64,000 nucleotides of DNA from Prolixibacter sp. NT017 (GTDB lineage: Bacteria; Bacteroidota; Bacteroidia; Bacteroidales; Prolixibacteraceae), in NCBI RefSeq assembly GCF_009617875.1, contig NZ_BLAV01000001.1, positions 3,968,001 to 4,032,000 on the forward strand, written 5' to 3'. Numbering within the stretch: position 1 is the stretch's first letter; each line of letters opens with the position of its first letter. Under the pieces are notes generated by a model that worked only from the letters and a program-made list of their open reading frames with translations, did no database searches and was not told the origin of the DNA. Positions 46,009 through 53,390 of the stretch are shown here, one piece after another. The translations under genes were made by a program, and so were the position numbers.

Positions 46009-46045
46009 ACGTTGATATCTAAGGTTCACATTAACTTTCCATGGC

Positions 46046-46084
46046 AAACGGGGCGATGCATAGGGCATTGCCTCGTTTCTTTTA
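46046..46084 (+). terminator. Terminator of the DUF2202 gene
   Basis: AAACGGGGCGATGC (46046-46059) pairs with GCATTGCCTCGTTT (46065-46078) over 14 bp with two G-U pairs, then CTTTT. Confidence 0.85.
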
Positions 46085-46217
46085 AAATAAATTCAAATAA
46101 GCCACTATTTTATATATCTACATTTTTCAATATTTTTGATTTGGTACTGTTTTAAAAGAACAGGAACTGAACAGTTTTTCAAATTACTTGTTAGTAACAA
46201 CAAAAAGGAGATATATT

Positions 46218-46607
46218 ATGGAATTTTATCTGGCAAAAACATTAACTGATACCTCATTTGAAAATGCTTTAGACAAAGTCACATCGGCCTTGAAGGACCA
46301 GGGTTTTGGTGTTATTACCGAAATTGATGTGAAAGATACGCTGAAAAAGAAAATCGATGTGGACTTCAGAAAGTACAAAATTCTGGGGGCCTGCAACCCG
46401 GCTTTAGCGCATCAGGCACTCGAGAGTAACGACAAGATTGGAATTATGCTTCCCTGCAACGTCGTTGTGCAGGAAACTCCCGAAGGAAAAATCGAAGTCT
46501 CGACGGTAAATCCGATGGAAGCGATGAAACCTGTTGCAACACCGGAACTGGAGAAATTCGCCGATGAAGTGACACAACACCTTCAATCGGTATTGGACGT
46601 ATTGTAA
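46218..46607 (+). CDS. DUF302 domain protein
   Basis: A 129-residue cytoplasmic protein. The DUF302 fold is shown by FENALDKVTSALKDQGFGVITEIDV near the N-terminus, then KYKILGACNPALAHQAL and IMLPCNVVVQE. The family is of uncertain function; some members bind metals or co-occur with sulfur and heavy-metal stress genes. A clear SD (AAGGAG) lies about 8 nt before the ATG at 46218, which decides the start against the upstream frame. Monocistronic, with a shared terminator downstream. Confidence 0.9.
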   Translation: MEFYLAKTLTDTSFENALDKVTSALKDQGFGVITEIDVKDTLKKKIDVDFRKYKILGACNPALAHQALESNDKIGIMLPCNVVVQETPEGKIEVSTVNPMEAMKPVATPELEKFADEVTQHLQSVLDVL

Positions 46608-46635
46608 TCTATAAATAACTTTAGTCTTTCCATTA

Positions 46636-46668
46636 TTAATAAAGGCCGCAAATTGCGGCCTTTATTAA
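46636..46668. terminator. Bidirectional terminator between DUF302 and subtilase genes
   Basis: A perfect 16-bp inverted repeat, TTAATAAAGGCCGCAA with TTGCGGCCTTTATTAA, separated by one A. It serves two convergent genes. Confidence 0.9.
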
Positions 46669-46675
46669 TTTTCAG

Positions 46676-47851
46676 TTACTGAATTCCTATCGGATCTGGA
46701 TTTCCATCCGGGTCACCAGAAACAACTCCATCTGCAACTGGCTTTCCCCCCGTCATTAGCAGAATCCCGGCCATGTGCGGCGCCGCCATTGAGGTTCCGC
46801 TCATTGTCGTGTAACCTCCGCCTTTGTATGTTGAAAATACATTAACACCTGGCTCGCAATAATCCACGTGCGTACCATAGTTGGAGAAATAAGCCCAAGC
46901 ATCCTGGTCATCGCATGCTGAAATTGTAAACAGGTTGACCCCCTCCGCACGTGCTGGTGAATGATTTTCTGCATCATCAGATTCGTTTCCAGCTGCCAAT
47001 GCAACATAGACTCCACTGGCGCCCAATGCCTCAACAGCCAAATCAATCGGTTCGTAGATGGAACCTCCCAGGCTCAAATTAGCTGCGTCACCGGGTGAAG
47101 CATTGCTGGTAACATAATCGATTCCGGCAATAATCTGGGAATAAGCTCCCGAGCCTCTCCTGTCAAGCACTTTAACGGGAACAACTGTCGCACCGGCTGC
47201 TACACCAACAACACCAATATCGTTGTTCAACGCAGCAATAATTCCCGCACAGTGACTTCCGTGCCCGTTGTCATCATCAGCGGTAGTTGTACGAGTAACA
47301 AAAGTCTGGGCTCTACTTACGTCAACCAACAAGTCCGGATGGTCATAATCGATTCCCGTATCGATTACCCAGGCTGTTTTCCCGGTACCGTCACCAGTCC
47401 CAACTCTCGCAATCCCATAAGGTACCGTTTGAGCAGGAGGAGTGGGATCGACAACCGGTGGTTTGCCACGTAAAATAAACATTCGATCAGGGAAAATTCG
47501 ATCTACATTGGCGTTATTCCGCAATTGGTTTAACTCACTGTTACTTAAATCGGCTGCAAATCCCTTGACCGCTGTTCCATAAACCTGCAAAAAAGGTCTT
47601 TGATTTAAATCTCTTTCCGGAAGAAAGGCTTTGGCCGTTTCTTTAACGGCAGCCTGGCGACCTTCGTACGTTAAAGAGACGGTTTTTAAGTTAACAACTC
47701 CGGACTTAAGGACAACAATATATTGTCCCGAAATTACTTGTCCGCTTTGAATTGTTTGATTGTCTTCTGGAGATAGTGAGCTCTCATTTTTCTCACAACT
47801 AACCCAAAGCAATACCAGCAACGCTGATACGATTAATTTCATCATTTTCAT
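46676..47851 (-). CDS. Subtilisin-like serine protease (S8), lipoprotein
   Basis: A 391-residue predicted lipoprotein protease. The signal peptide has a lipobox near residue 19 (VSCEKN). Residues about 40-125 are an inhibitor-I9-like prodomain (GQYIVVLKSGVVNLKTVS). The catalytic triad is visible: Asp in AWVIDTGIDYDHPDL, His in NGHGSHCAGIIAA and Ser in MSGTSMAAPHMAGILL. There is no C-terminal type IX sorting domain, so it should stay lipid-anchored at the envelope. The end (DPDGNPDPIGIQ) is short. The substrate is unknown. Confidence 0.93.
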   Translation of the reverse strand: MKMMKLIVSALLVLLWVSCEKNESSLSPEDNQTIQSGQVISGQYIVVLKSGVVNLKTVSLTYEGRQAAVKETAKAFLPERDLNQRPFLQVYGTAVKGFAADLSNSELNQLRNNANVDRIFPDRMFILRGKPPVVDPTPPAQTVPYGIARVGTGDGTGKTAWVIDTGIDYDHPDLLVDVSRAQTFVTRTTTADDDNGHGSHCAGIIAALNNDIGVVGVAAGATVVPVKVLDRRGSGAYSQIIAGIDYVTSNASPGDAANLSLGGSIYEPIDLAVEALGASGVYVALAAGNESDDAENHSPARAEGVNLFTISACDDQDAWAYFSNYGTHVDYCEPGVNVFSTYKGGGYTTMSGTSMAAPHMAGILLMTGGKPVADGVVSGDPDGNPDPIGIQ

Positions 47852-47924
47852 AAATAGAGGTTTTAAATGTTAATTAATCCAGCAGAGTCATTCTTGGTCA
47901 CTTATAAATATAATAAATTTATAT

Positions 47925-47966
47925 TAAAAAAGCAGGCAGCGTTTTCGGCTTAACGCTACCTGCTTT
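47925..47966 (-). terminator. Terminator of the 48036-49472 lipoprotein gene
   Basis: On the minus strand AAAGCAGGTAGCGTT pairs with AACGCTGCCTGCTTT (one G-U pair, short loop), followed by a T run. It begins 70 nt after the stop. Confidence 0.85.
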
Positions 47967-48035
47967 GGGGCTAGTATTAGGTCAGTTCAAGCTAAGTCTG
48001 CTTCCGTTACAGAAGTGATTAAAGTCGTTATATAT

Positions 48036-49472
48036 TTATCGGCGACCGCGGCGACCTCCGCCTCTCGAGCCTGTTGAACCCGTCGATCCTGACCCAGAAT
48101 CATCTGTACTCAATTCCTCATCGTCACCCTTTCCGGGAGGACGATTGCCATGAGACTCTTCCTCAGCTGTATAAGAGAACGGAGATGCAGAACGATCGAC
48201 ACTCGGCATCTGCCAAACCATAAACTCTTCATTTCCATGAACAAGTTCAAGTGCTTGTACATAGTCATCAGCCTGATTGGTAAATCCTACCATTCTTATC
48301 TTAACCGGACTGTCGATGGTATAACGATAAGTGCCCAACAGAACATCCAGTTCGGGTGCGTTGCCTTTCAGAATCTTGTGAATAGTATAGGTTCCCAGGT
48401 CTCTGTAGGTCCACGGGTCTGTTGAATCGTCAATGGTACGAATGGTGACGAACGTTTTCCAGAATTTTTGCCGGGTATACATGAACGCGGACAAGTCAAT
48501 ATACTTCTTCACAACAGTTTCCTGATTCTTGTTCGTTTGGTTCAATGTTCTAACGGTTTTCGTTATAACCGGATAGAAACATTCATCACCTGGAATACCC
48601 ATAAACTCGTTCAAATAGCAAATTTCGTCGATTGTCAGGAATCCGGTTTTATCAGAGCCAGCACCAACACAAGCGGCACATACATTAGCAATGAACAGTT
48701 GCTTTTCTTCCAGTGTCATGAATTCAACTCCTTTTTCACTCTGGCTCCAATCGCTAATGTTATCCAGCCGGCCTTTCATTTTGAAGTTGTCCACCAGAAA
48801 ACTCAGCCTGCCTTGGAAACCGTTGGTAAGTAGTTCTTTATAAATGGCTAAGTTTTCAAGGGGAGAATCAATGGGCTTGTCTTCAATTTCCTGAGCAAGA
48901 GCGGCATCAGTTCGAACCATGAACAAACGACCGCAATAGTCCCGAATTACCTCGGACACTGTTCCGTCGCCGAAATTCTTAATCACTTCTTCCAACCTAC
49001 GATCAAGCACTTCGGGACCCGAACGAATCAGGTTGAGACGTCCCATTTCAATTTCCTGAACGTTTTCGCCAACAACTTCATAAACTCCACCTTCGGAATC
49101 GTAAAGCAGAGGCACATCATCCCATTCCGGGAAACCGCCTCCTTCCGGAACAATTACATCACCTTCTGGAGTAGTAATACTGGCAGTCAGATAAGGAATT
49201 GTTACATCGATGAATCCTTCTTTTAGTTCATCTTGAAACTCCACGGAATATGGCAACGGGTAGAGTACCGGTACGCCTCTGTTATCACGTTGGATAACCC
49301 ACAAGTCACCATACAAATCGGCAGGATCAACAGTAATCTTTTTGCCTTTTTTCAGAACCAACCCAGTCTCATCTTGTGGTTCGTCAAGAAATGATTGTTG
49401 GCATCCTGCAAACAAAAAGCAGATTGCAAGAGACAACAATAGCATCGATTTCATTCGTTTTAGGTTTTTCAT
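48036..49472 (-). CDS. Lipoprotein of unknown function with Arg/Gly-rich tail
   Basis: A 478-residue protein. The signal peptide ends in a lipobox (FAGCQQ, Cys near residue 24). I do not recognise the mature domains: an N-terminal beta-rich part (residues about 50-160), a helical middle (residues about 170-320) with two closely spaced Cys (NVCAACVGAG), and a C-terminal beta-rich part. The last 50 residues are low complexity: acidic Asp/Glu/Ser, then GSTGSTGSRGGGRRGRR. The tail is too basic and too short for a type IX signal. It is divergent from the LuxR-type regulator across a 274-nt gap with no recognisable element. Confidence 0.7.
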   Translation of the reverse strand: MKNLKRMKSMLLLSLAICFLFAGCQQSFLDEPQDETGLVLKKGKKITVDPADLYGDLWVIQRDNRGVPVLYPLPYSVEFQDELKEGFIDVTIPYLTASITTPEGDVIVPEGGGFPEWDDVPLLYDSEGGVYEVVGENVQEIEMGRLNLIRSGPEVLDRRLEEVIKNFGDGTVSEVIRDYCGRLFMVRTDAALAQEIEDKPIDSPLENLAIYKELLTNGFQGRLSFLVDNFKMKGRLDNISDWSQSEKGVEFMTLEEKQLFIANVCAACVGAGSDKTGFLTIDEICYLNEFMGIPGDECFYPVITKTVRTLNQTNKNQETVVKKYIDLSAFMYTRQKFWKTFVTIRTIDDSTDPWTYRDLGTYTIHKILKGNAPELDVLLGTYRYTIDSPVKIRMVGFTNQADDYVQALELVHGNEEFMVWQMPSVDRSASPFSYTAEEESHGNRPPGKGDDEELSTDDSGSGSTGSTGSRGGGRRGRR

Positions 49473-49746
49473 AGCAAGATTTTTAAGAAATTAATGTCTG
49501 CGGAGGATTTAGGTGGGGGATGTTTCAAACCGCAGACACAACTGCTAGTTTGTTTATATTAAATTTAGAGATTATCACCCGTTGAAGACAATCGCCTTAA
49601 TGTGCATTTTATATTGCCTGAATGTGTAGCTTCTCGTGCACGTCCATTTACATAGACTCAACATATAAGGATTTGATTTAAACAATTGTTGAGTTCTATT
49701 GCCTTTCTGTTTAAATCGCTGTAAATTAGATTATGAATATTTGCTT

Positions 49747-50430
49747 ATGAAAACGCAGATTTTGCTCATAGGATATCATCAACGAATTCTAGCCGATGCC
49801 TTGAGCGCAGTATTTAATAATATTAAAGATTTTGCGCTCGCAGGTGTTGTTCCGATTAGTGATGAGCTATTGGATAAAATCAGAGTGTACGAAGCCGATA
49901 TTCTCGTCCTTGAGTTTAACTCTCTGTCGTTTTTGAATTTGGATTACATCAAAAAGATACGCCTGTTAAACCACAACTTAAAAATCCTCATTTTATCAGA
50001 CCTCGTTTCACGGCGTCTGTTGGAGAAGTGGCTTCCCGAGATTGATGGCTATATGTTGAAATCATGCTCTGCTGAAGAATTCATTTTCGCCATCCGTAAA
50101 GTTTCTGCATCAGAAAAATATCTTTGCTCGAAGGTGGCCACTTCTCTTTTTAAACAAGAACAACAATCCTCAGATGAAATCATACTCACCGAACGCGAGC
50201 GCGAAATTCTCGTATTAATGTTGATGATGGAGAACAACCATCAAATTGCGGAAAAGCTAAACATTAGTGAATCTACCGTAAGAACACATCGCAAAAATAT
50301 TCGCCATAAGTTCGGGACATCCAATCAAATTCAAATTTTAACTTATGCTTGCCGGGAACGTTTGCTCCCCGATAGTAAACATCCAATTTGTACCAACTGT
50401 CGCATTCATTGTGCACCTGCACTTGCCTGA
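49747..50430 (+). CDS. LuxR-type response regulator with degenerate receiver
   Basis: A 227-residue transcription factor. The N-terminal receiver-like domain has lost its acidic chemistry: it begins ILLIGYHQRILADALS where DD is expected, and the acceptor site is ADILVLEFNS with Glu instead of Asp. The conserved Lys loop DGYMLKSCS is kept. The C-terminal HTH is standard (LTEREREILVLMLMMENNHQ, ISESTVRTHRKNIRHKFG). A short Cys-containing tail (CTNCRIHC) follows. It probably regulates without phosphorylation, perhaps through ligand or protein contacts. The PqqD/ATP-grasp operon starts about 260 nt downstream on the same strand. No sensor kinase is encoded nearby. Confidence 0.9.
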   Translation: MKTQILLIGYHQRILADALSAVFNNIKDFALAGVVPISDELLDKIRVYEADILVLEFNSLSFLNLDYIKKIRLLNHNLKILILSDLVSRRLLEKWLPEIDGYMLKSCSAEEFIFAIRKVSASEKYLCSKVATSLFKQEQQSSDEIILTEREREILVLMLMMENNHQIAEKLNISESTVRTHRKNIRHKFGTSNQIQILTYACRERLLPDSKHPICTNCRIHCAPALA

Positions 50431-50593
50431 TTTTTTTACAGAAGACAGAAGGACTATCCTCATTTCGTGAGTCTTATTCTTTTCCTGAGTCCTTCGGCAG
50501 ACAAAATTGATTATTCACGTTAGGGTAAATCCGGTTTTAAACGGTATTCATGTAAACAGAAACAGGAGTTCCGGAGAAATCTGATTTAACATG

Positions 50594-50625
50594 TTGGCAT
50601 AATCAACTGATTCAGCGTAACTTTA
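50594..50625 (+). promoter_or_regulatory. Putative promoter of the PqqD/ATP-grasp operon
   Basis: TTG (50594-50596) is followed after 21 nt by TAACTTTA (50618-50625), one base from the TAnnTTTG consensus. The leader to the first gene would be about 60 nt. The remainder of the 50431-50688 gap holds an inverted repeat GAAGGACT/AGTCCTTC without a T run. Confidence 0.5.
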
Positions 50626-50688
50626 TTATAGCATGCAGATTTTACCACTGCTACTCCTGATTCCAAACCTCATATTAAACAAAATGAT

Positions 50689-50931
50689 ATGCGAATAAAA
50701 AGAAGTGTCGCTGTTAGTGAAAACGGATTTGTTTTCGACAGCTCAACCGGTGATTCTTTCAACCTAAATGGCATAGGACGGGAAATTGTGGAGATGATGA
50801 AAAATGGTTTAGAGCAATCGGATATTACCAAAAAAATTATTGAGCGTTACGAAGTTGAACCAGTCATTTTTGAACAAAACCTGATGGATTTTCAATCCAT
50901 GCTCAGACAATTCAATCTGCTGGAAGAATAA
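50689..50931 (+). CDS. PqqD-family peptide-binding protein
   Basis: An 80-residue cytoplasmic protein. The opening VAVSENGFVFDSSTGDSFNLNGIGREIVEMM and the helical end (ITKKIIERYEVEP, then FEQNLMDFQSMLRQFNLLEE) are the winged-helix PqqD/RRE fold, which binds leader peptides for RiPP-modifying enzymes. No radical-SAM PqqE partner and no obvious precursor gene are beside it; instead an ATP-grasp ligase follows after 33 nt. It is the first gene of a six-gene operon. Peptide chaperone function is inferred from the family. Confidence 0.85.
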   Translation: MRIKRSVAVSENGFVFDSSTGDSFNLNGIGREIVEMMKNGLEQSDITKKIIERYEVEPVIFEQNLMDFQSMLRQFNLLEE

Positions 50932-50964
50932 CCTCTGCATTATTAACCCTCAGAAACGTCTTCT

Positions 50965-52011
50965 ATGCCTAAGAAAAAAATAACAATCGCCATTACCGGA
51001 TTGAACAATACCGATAATCCGGGACCTGGAGTGCCATTCATCCGCGCCATCCGAGAATCCGACCGGTTTGATGCGACAGTCATTGGACTGGCATACGAAA
51101 ACCTGGAGCCGGGCATCTATATGAATGGTATTACCGACAAAACCTACCTGATCCCCTACCCATCATCCGGTTCGGAACAATTGCTGGCACGCATTGAACA
51201 GATACACCGGAAGAATCCTATTGATGTCCTGATTCCGAATTTCGATGCTGAACTATTCACTTTTATCAAGAATGAGAGTTGGCTGCGGGAAAGGGGAATC
51301 AAAACCTTCCTTCCAGGAATGGAGAGCTTCATGGAGCGCTCAAAAGACAACCTGAGCTCGTTTGGGAAAAGGTACGATTTAAAGGTACCGAAAAGCTTAC
51401 CGTTAACCGGGGGTCACCAGGTTGACCAACTTTTCGAGGAACTGGATTTTCCGGTATTCGTGAAAGGAAAATTTTATGATGCTTACAAAGCCTGGGACAA
51501 ACACGAAGTGAATACACTATTCCATAAAATAAGTGCCAAATGGGGGCTTCCGGTTATGGTGCAAGAATTCGTGGAAGGCACTGAGGTTAACGTAATTGCC
51601 CTGGGCGATGGCAAAGGAGACACGATTGGCGCTGTGCCCATGCGAAAGACCTACATCACCGACAAAGGAAAGGCGTGGGGGGGCATTACTATCGACGATG
51701 AGAAAATGCTTTCACTCACCTACGATATCATCAGGAAAACCAAATGGCGGGGTGGAATGGAGCTGGAGATGATCCGAACAAGAGACAACGAATACTACAT
51801 CATCGAAATCAATCCGAGGCTTCCTGCCTGGCTCTATCTCGCGGTAGCTGCAGGGCAAAATCTTCCGGAAGTAATGGTTCGACTGGCATTAGATGAAAAA
51901 GTAGAACCGTTTCATACATTCAAAACCGGAAAAATGTTCATCCGCTACTCATACGATTTAATTGGAGACATCTCTCTCTTCGAAAGCATTACCGTAAAAG
52001 GCGAATTATAA
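50965..52011 (+). CDS. ATP-grasp ligase
   Basis: A 348-residue ATP-grasp enzyme. The N-terminal Rossmann-like part starts KKKITIAITGLNNTDNPGPG. The ATP-binding part shows FPVFVKGKFYDAYKAW, MVQEFVEGTEVNVIALGDGKG and the metal-binding EINPRLPAWLYLAVAAG. Such enzymes ligate an acyl phosphate to an amine or thiol (carbamoyl-phosphate-synthetase or D-Ala-D-Ala-ligase style, also graspetide macrocyclases). The substrate is unknown. The order PqqD, ATP-grasp, decarboxylase suggests a peptide or amino-acid conjugate as product. Confidence 0.88.
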   Translation: MPKKKITIAITGLNNTDNPGPGVPFIRAIRESDRFDATVIGLAYENLEPGIYMNGITDKTYLIPYPSSGSEQLLARIEQIHRKNPIDVLIPNFDAELFTFIKNESWLRERGIKTFLPGMESFMERSKDNLSSFGKRYDLKVPKSLPLTGGHQVDQLFEELDFPVFVKGKFYDAYKAWDKHEVNTLFHKISAKWGLPVMVQEFVEGTEVNVIALGDGKGDTIGAVPMRKTYITDKGKAWGGITIDDEKMLSLTYDIIRKTKWRGGMELEMIRTRDNEYYIIEINPRLPAWLYLAVAAGQNLPEVMVRLALDEKVEPFHTFKTGKMFIRYSYDLIGDISLFESITVKGEL

Positions 52012-52042
52012 AATTGAATAACTTCTGAAAAACAATAAAGCT

Positions 52043-53389
52043 ATGGCAAAGTTAGCCTACGAAAGACCCATCATCAACCGGATCAGTGCCGGTATCCCCG
52101 ATAAATTTGGCATGCAAAGTCGCATTCGCCCCATCCCACAAATCGAAGGCTTGTCTGTCGAAGAATTAATGAAGAAATACGGCTCACCATTATTTGTACT
52201 TTCCGAAAAAACCATTCGGGACACATATCGTAGTGCACTGAAAGCGTTCGAGACGCGTTATCCGTCCGTACAATTTGCATGGTCGTATAAAACCAACTAC
52301 CTCGACAGCGTATGTCGGATCTTTCACCAGGAGGGTTCATGGGCCGAAGTCGTTTCCCGTTTTGAGTACGAAAAAGCGCTGGCCAACGGTGTGCCGGGAA
52401 ATCAAATCATCTTCAACGGACCGCACAAAACCCGGGACGATTTGGAGATTGCGATTGAAAATGACTCGCTGATTCACATCGACCACTTCGACGAACTGTA
52501 CACCCTGCTGGAAATTGCCGGGAAATCGGCAACCAAACCCAAAGTGGCTATTCGGGTGAACATGGACACCGGAATTTTTCCCCGTTGGGAACGGTTTGGG
52601 TTTAACTACGAAAACGGCGAAGCATGGGACGCACTCAACCGAATCATGCTGAGTGGGAAACTCGACCTGGTTGGACTTCATACCCACATCGGAACATACA
52701 TCCTGGCGCCTTCTGCCTATGGAATGGCAGCCAACAAACTCGCTCAACTGGCCATCAACCTGGCCCGAAAATACAACCACCACGTTCATTACATTGATAT
52801 GGGAGGCGGATTTGCATCGAAGAACACCCTGAAAGGAGCGTATCTTCCGGGTACGGACACCTGCCCTACATTCGATGAATACGCCGATGCCATCACCAGT
52901 GCTCTGATCAATTCAGAAATTGAACCAGACCATATGCCAACCCTTTTCCTGGAAACAGGGAGAGCGTTAATTGATGACGCGGGATATCTGTTGGGAACAG
53001 TGATTGCCAACAAAAGACTTCCTGACGGGCGCAGAGCAACGGTAGTCGATGCCGGTGTTAATCTCCTGTTCACCTCCTTCTGGTACGATCACCAGGTTGT
53101 ACCGGCGGTCATTTCGTCACAACACACCGAGAATACGACTATTTACGGACCTCTTTGCATGAATATCGACATACTGCGCGATGCCGTTATGTTTCCGCTG
53201 CTGAGACCCGGAGAACGAATTGTTATCCCACGTGTTGGTGCCTACAATATGACCCAGTGGCTGCAGTTCATCACTTATCGGCCCAATATCGTCCTGATTG
53301 ACACGGAACAACGCGTACATGTCATTCGCGAACAGGAGAACCAAAACACATTCCAAACATCCGAACGTATTCCGCAATATCTAAAATAA
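52043..53389 (+). CDS. Alanine-racemase-fold PLP decarboxylase (diaminopimelate/ornithine-decarboxylase-like)
   Basis: A 448-residue fold-type III PLP decarboxylase. The Schiff-base lysine is Lys83 in WSYKTNYLD. GLHTHIGTYI, IDMGGGFASK, ETGRALIDDAG and, near the C-terminus, the second-subunit active-site Cys of YGPLCMNIDIL and the RVGAYNM loop are all present, so it should be active. It is more likely a dedicated decarboxylase of this pathway than LysA, because of its partners and an extended N-terminus (residues 1-40) before the barrel. Which amino acid it decarboxylates is unknown. It is 31 nt after the ATP-grasp gene and 1 nt before the next. Confidence 0.88.
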   Translation: MAKLAYERPIINRISAGIPDKFGMQSRIRPIPQIEGLSVEELMKKYGSPLFVLSEKTIRDTYRSALKAFETRYPSVQFAWSYKTNYLDSVCRIFHQEGSWAEVVSRFEYEKALANGVPGNQIIFNGPHKTRDDLEIAIENDSLIHIDHFDELYTLLEIAGKSATKPKVAIRVNMDTGIFPRWERFGFNYENGEAWDALNRIMLSGKLDLVGLHTHIGTYILAPSAYGMAANKLAQLAINLARKYNHHVHYIDMGGGFASKNTLKGAYLPGTDTCPTFDEYADAITSALINSEIEPDHMPTLFLETGRALIDDAGYLLGTVIANKRLPDGRRATVVDAGVNLLFTSFWYDHQVVPAVISSQHTENTTIYGPLCMNIDILRDAVMFPLLRPGERIVIPRVGAYNMTQWLQFITYRPNIVLIDTEQRVHVIREQENQNTFQTSERIPQYLK

Positions 53390-53390
53390 T

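Noticed and set aside
50446..50497. Inverted repeat GAAGGACT/AGTCCTTC after the LuxR gene, considered a terminator
   Set aside because: The loop is long and there is no T run after it.
50633..50698. A 21-residue hydrophobic mini-frame (MQILPLLLLIPNLILNKMICE-like) overlapping the PqqD start, considered as a precursor peptide
   Set aside because: It has no recognisable leader/core character or SD, and overlaps the PqqD start out of frame. It could be a coincidence; only conservation in homologous loci would revive it.
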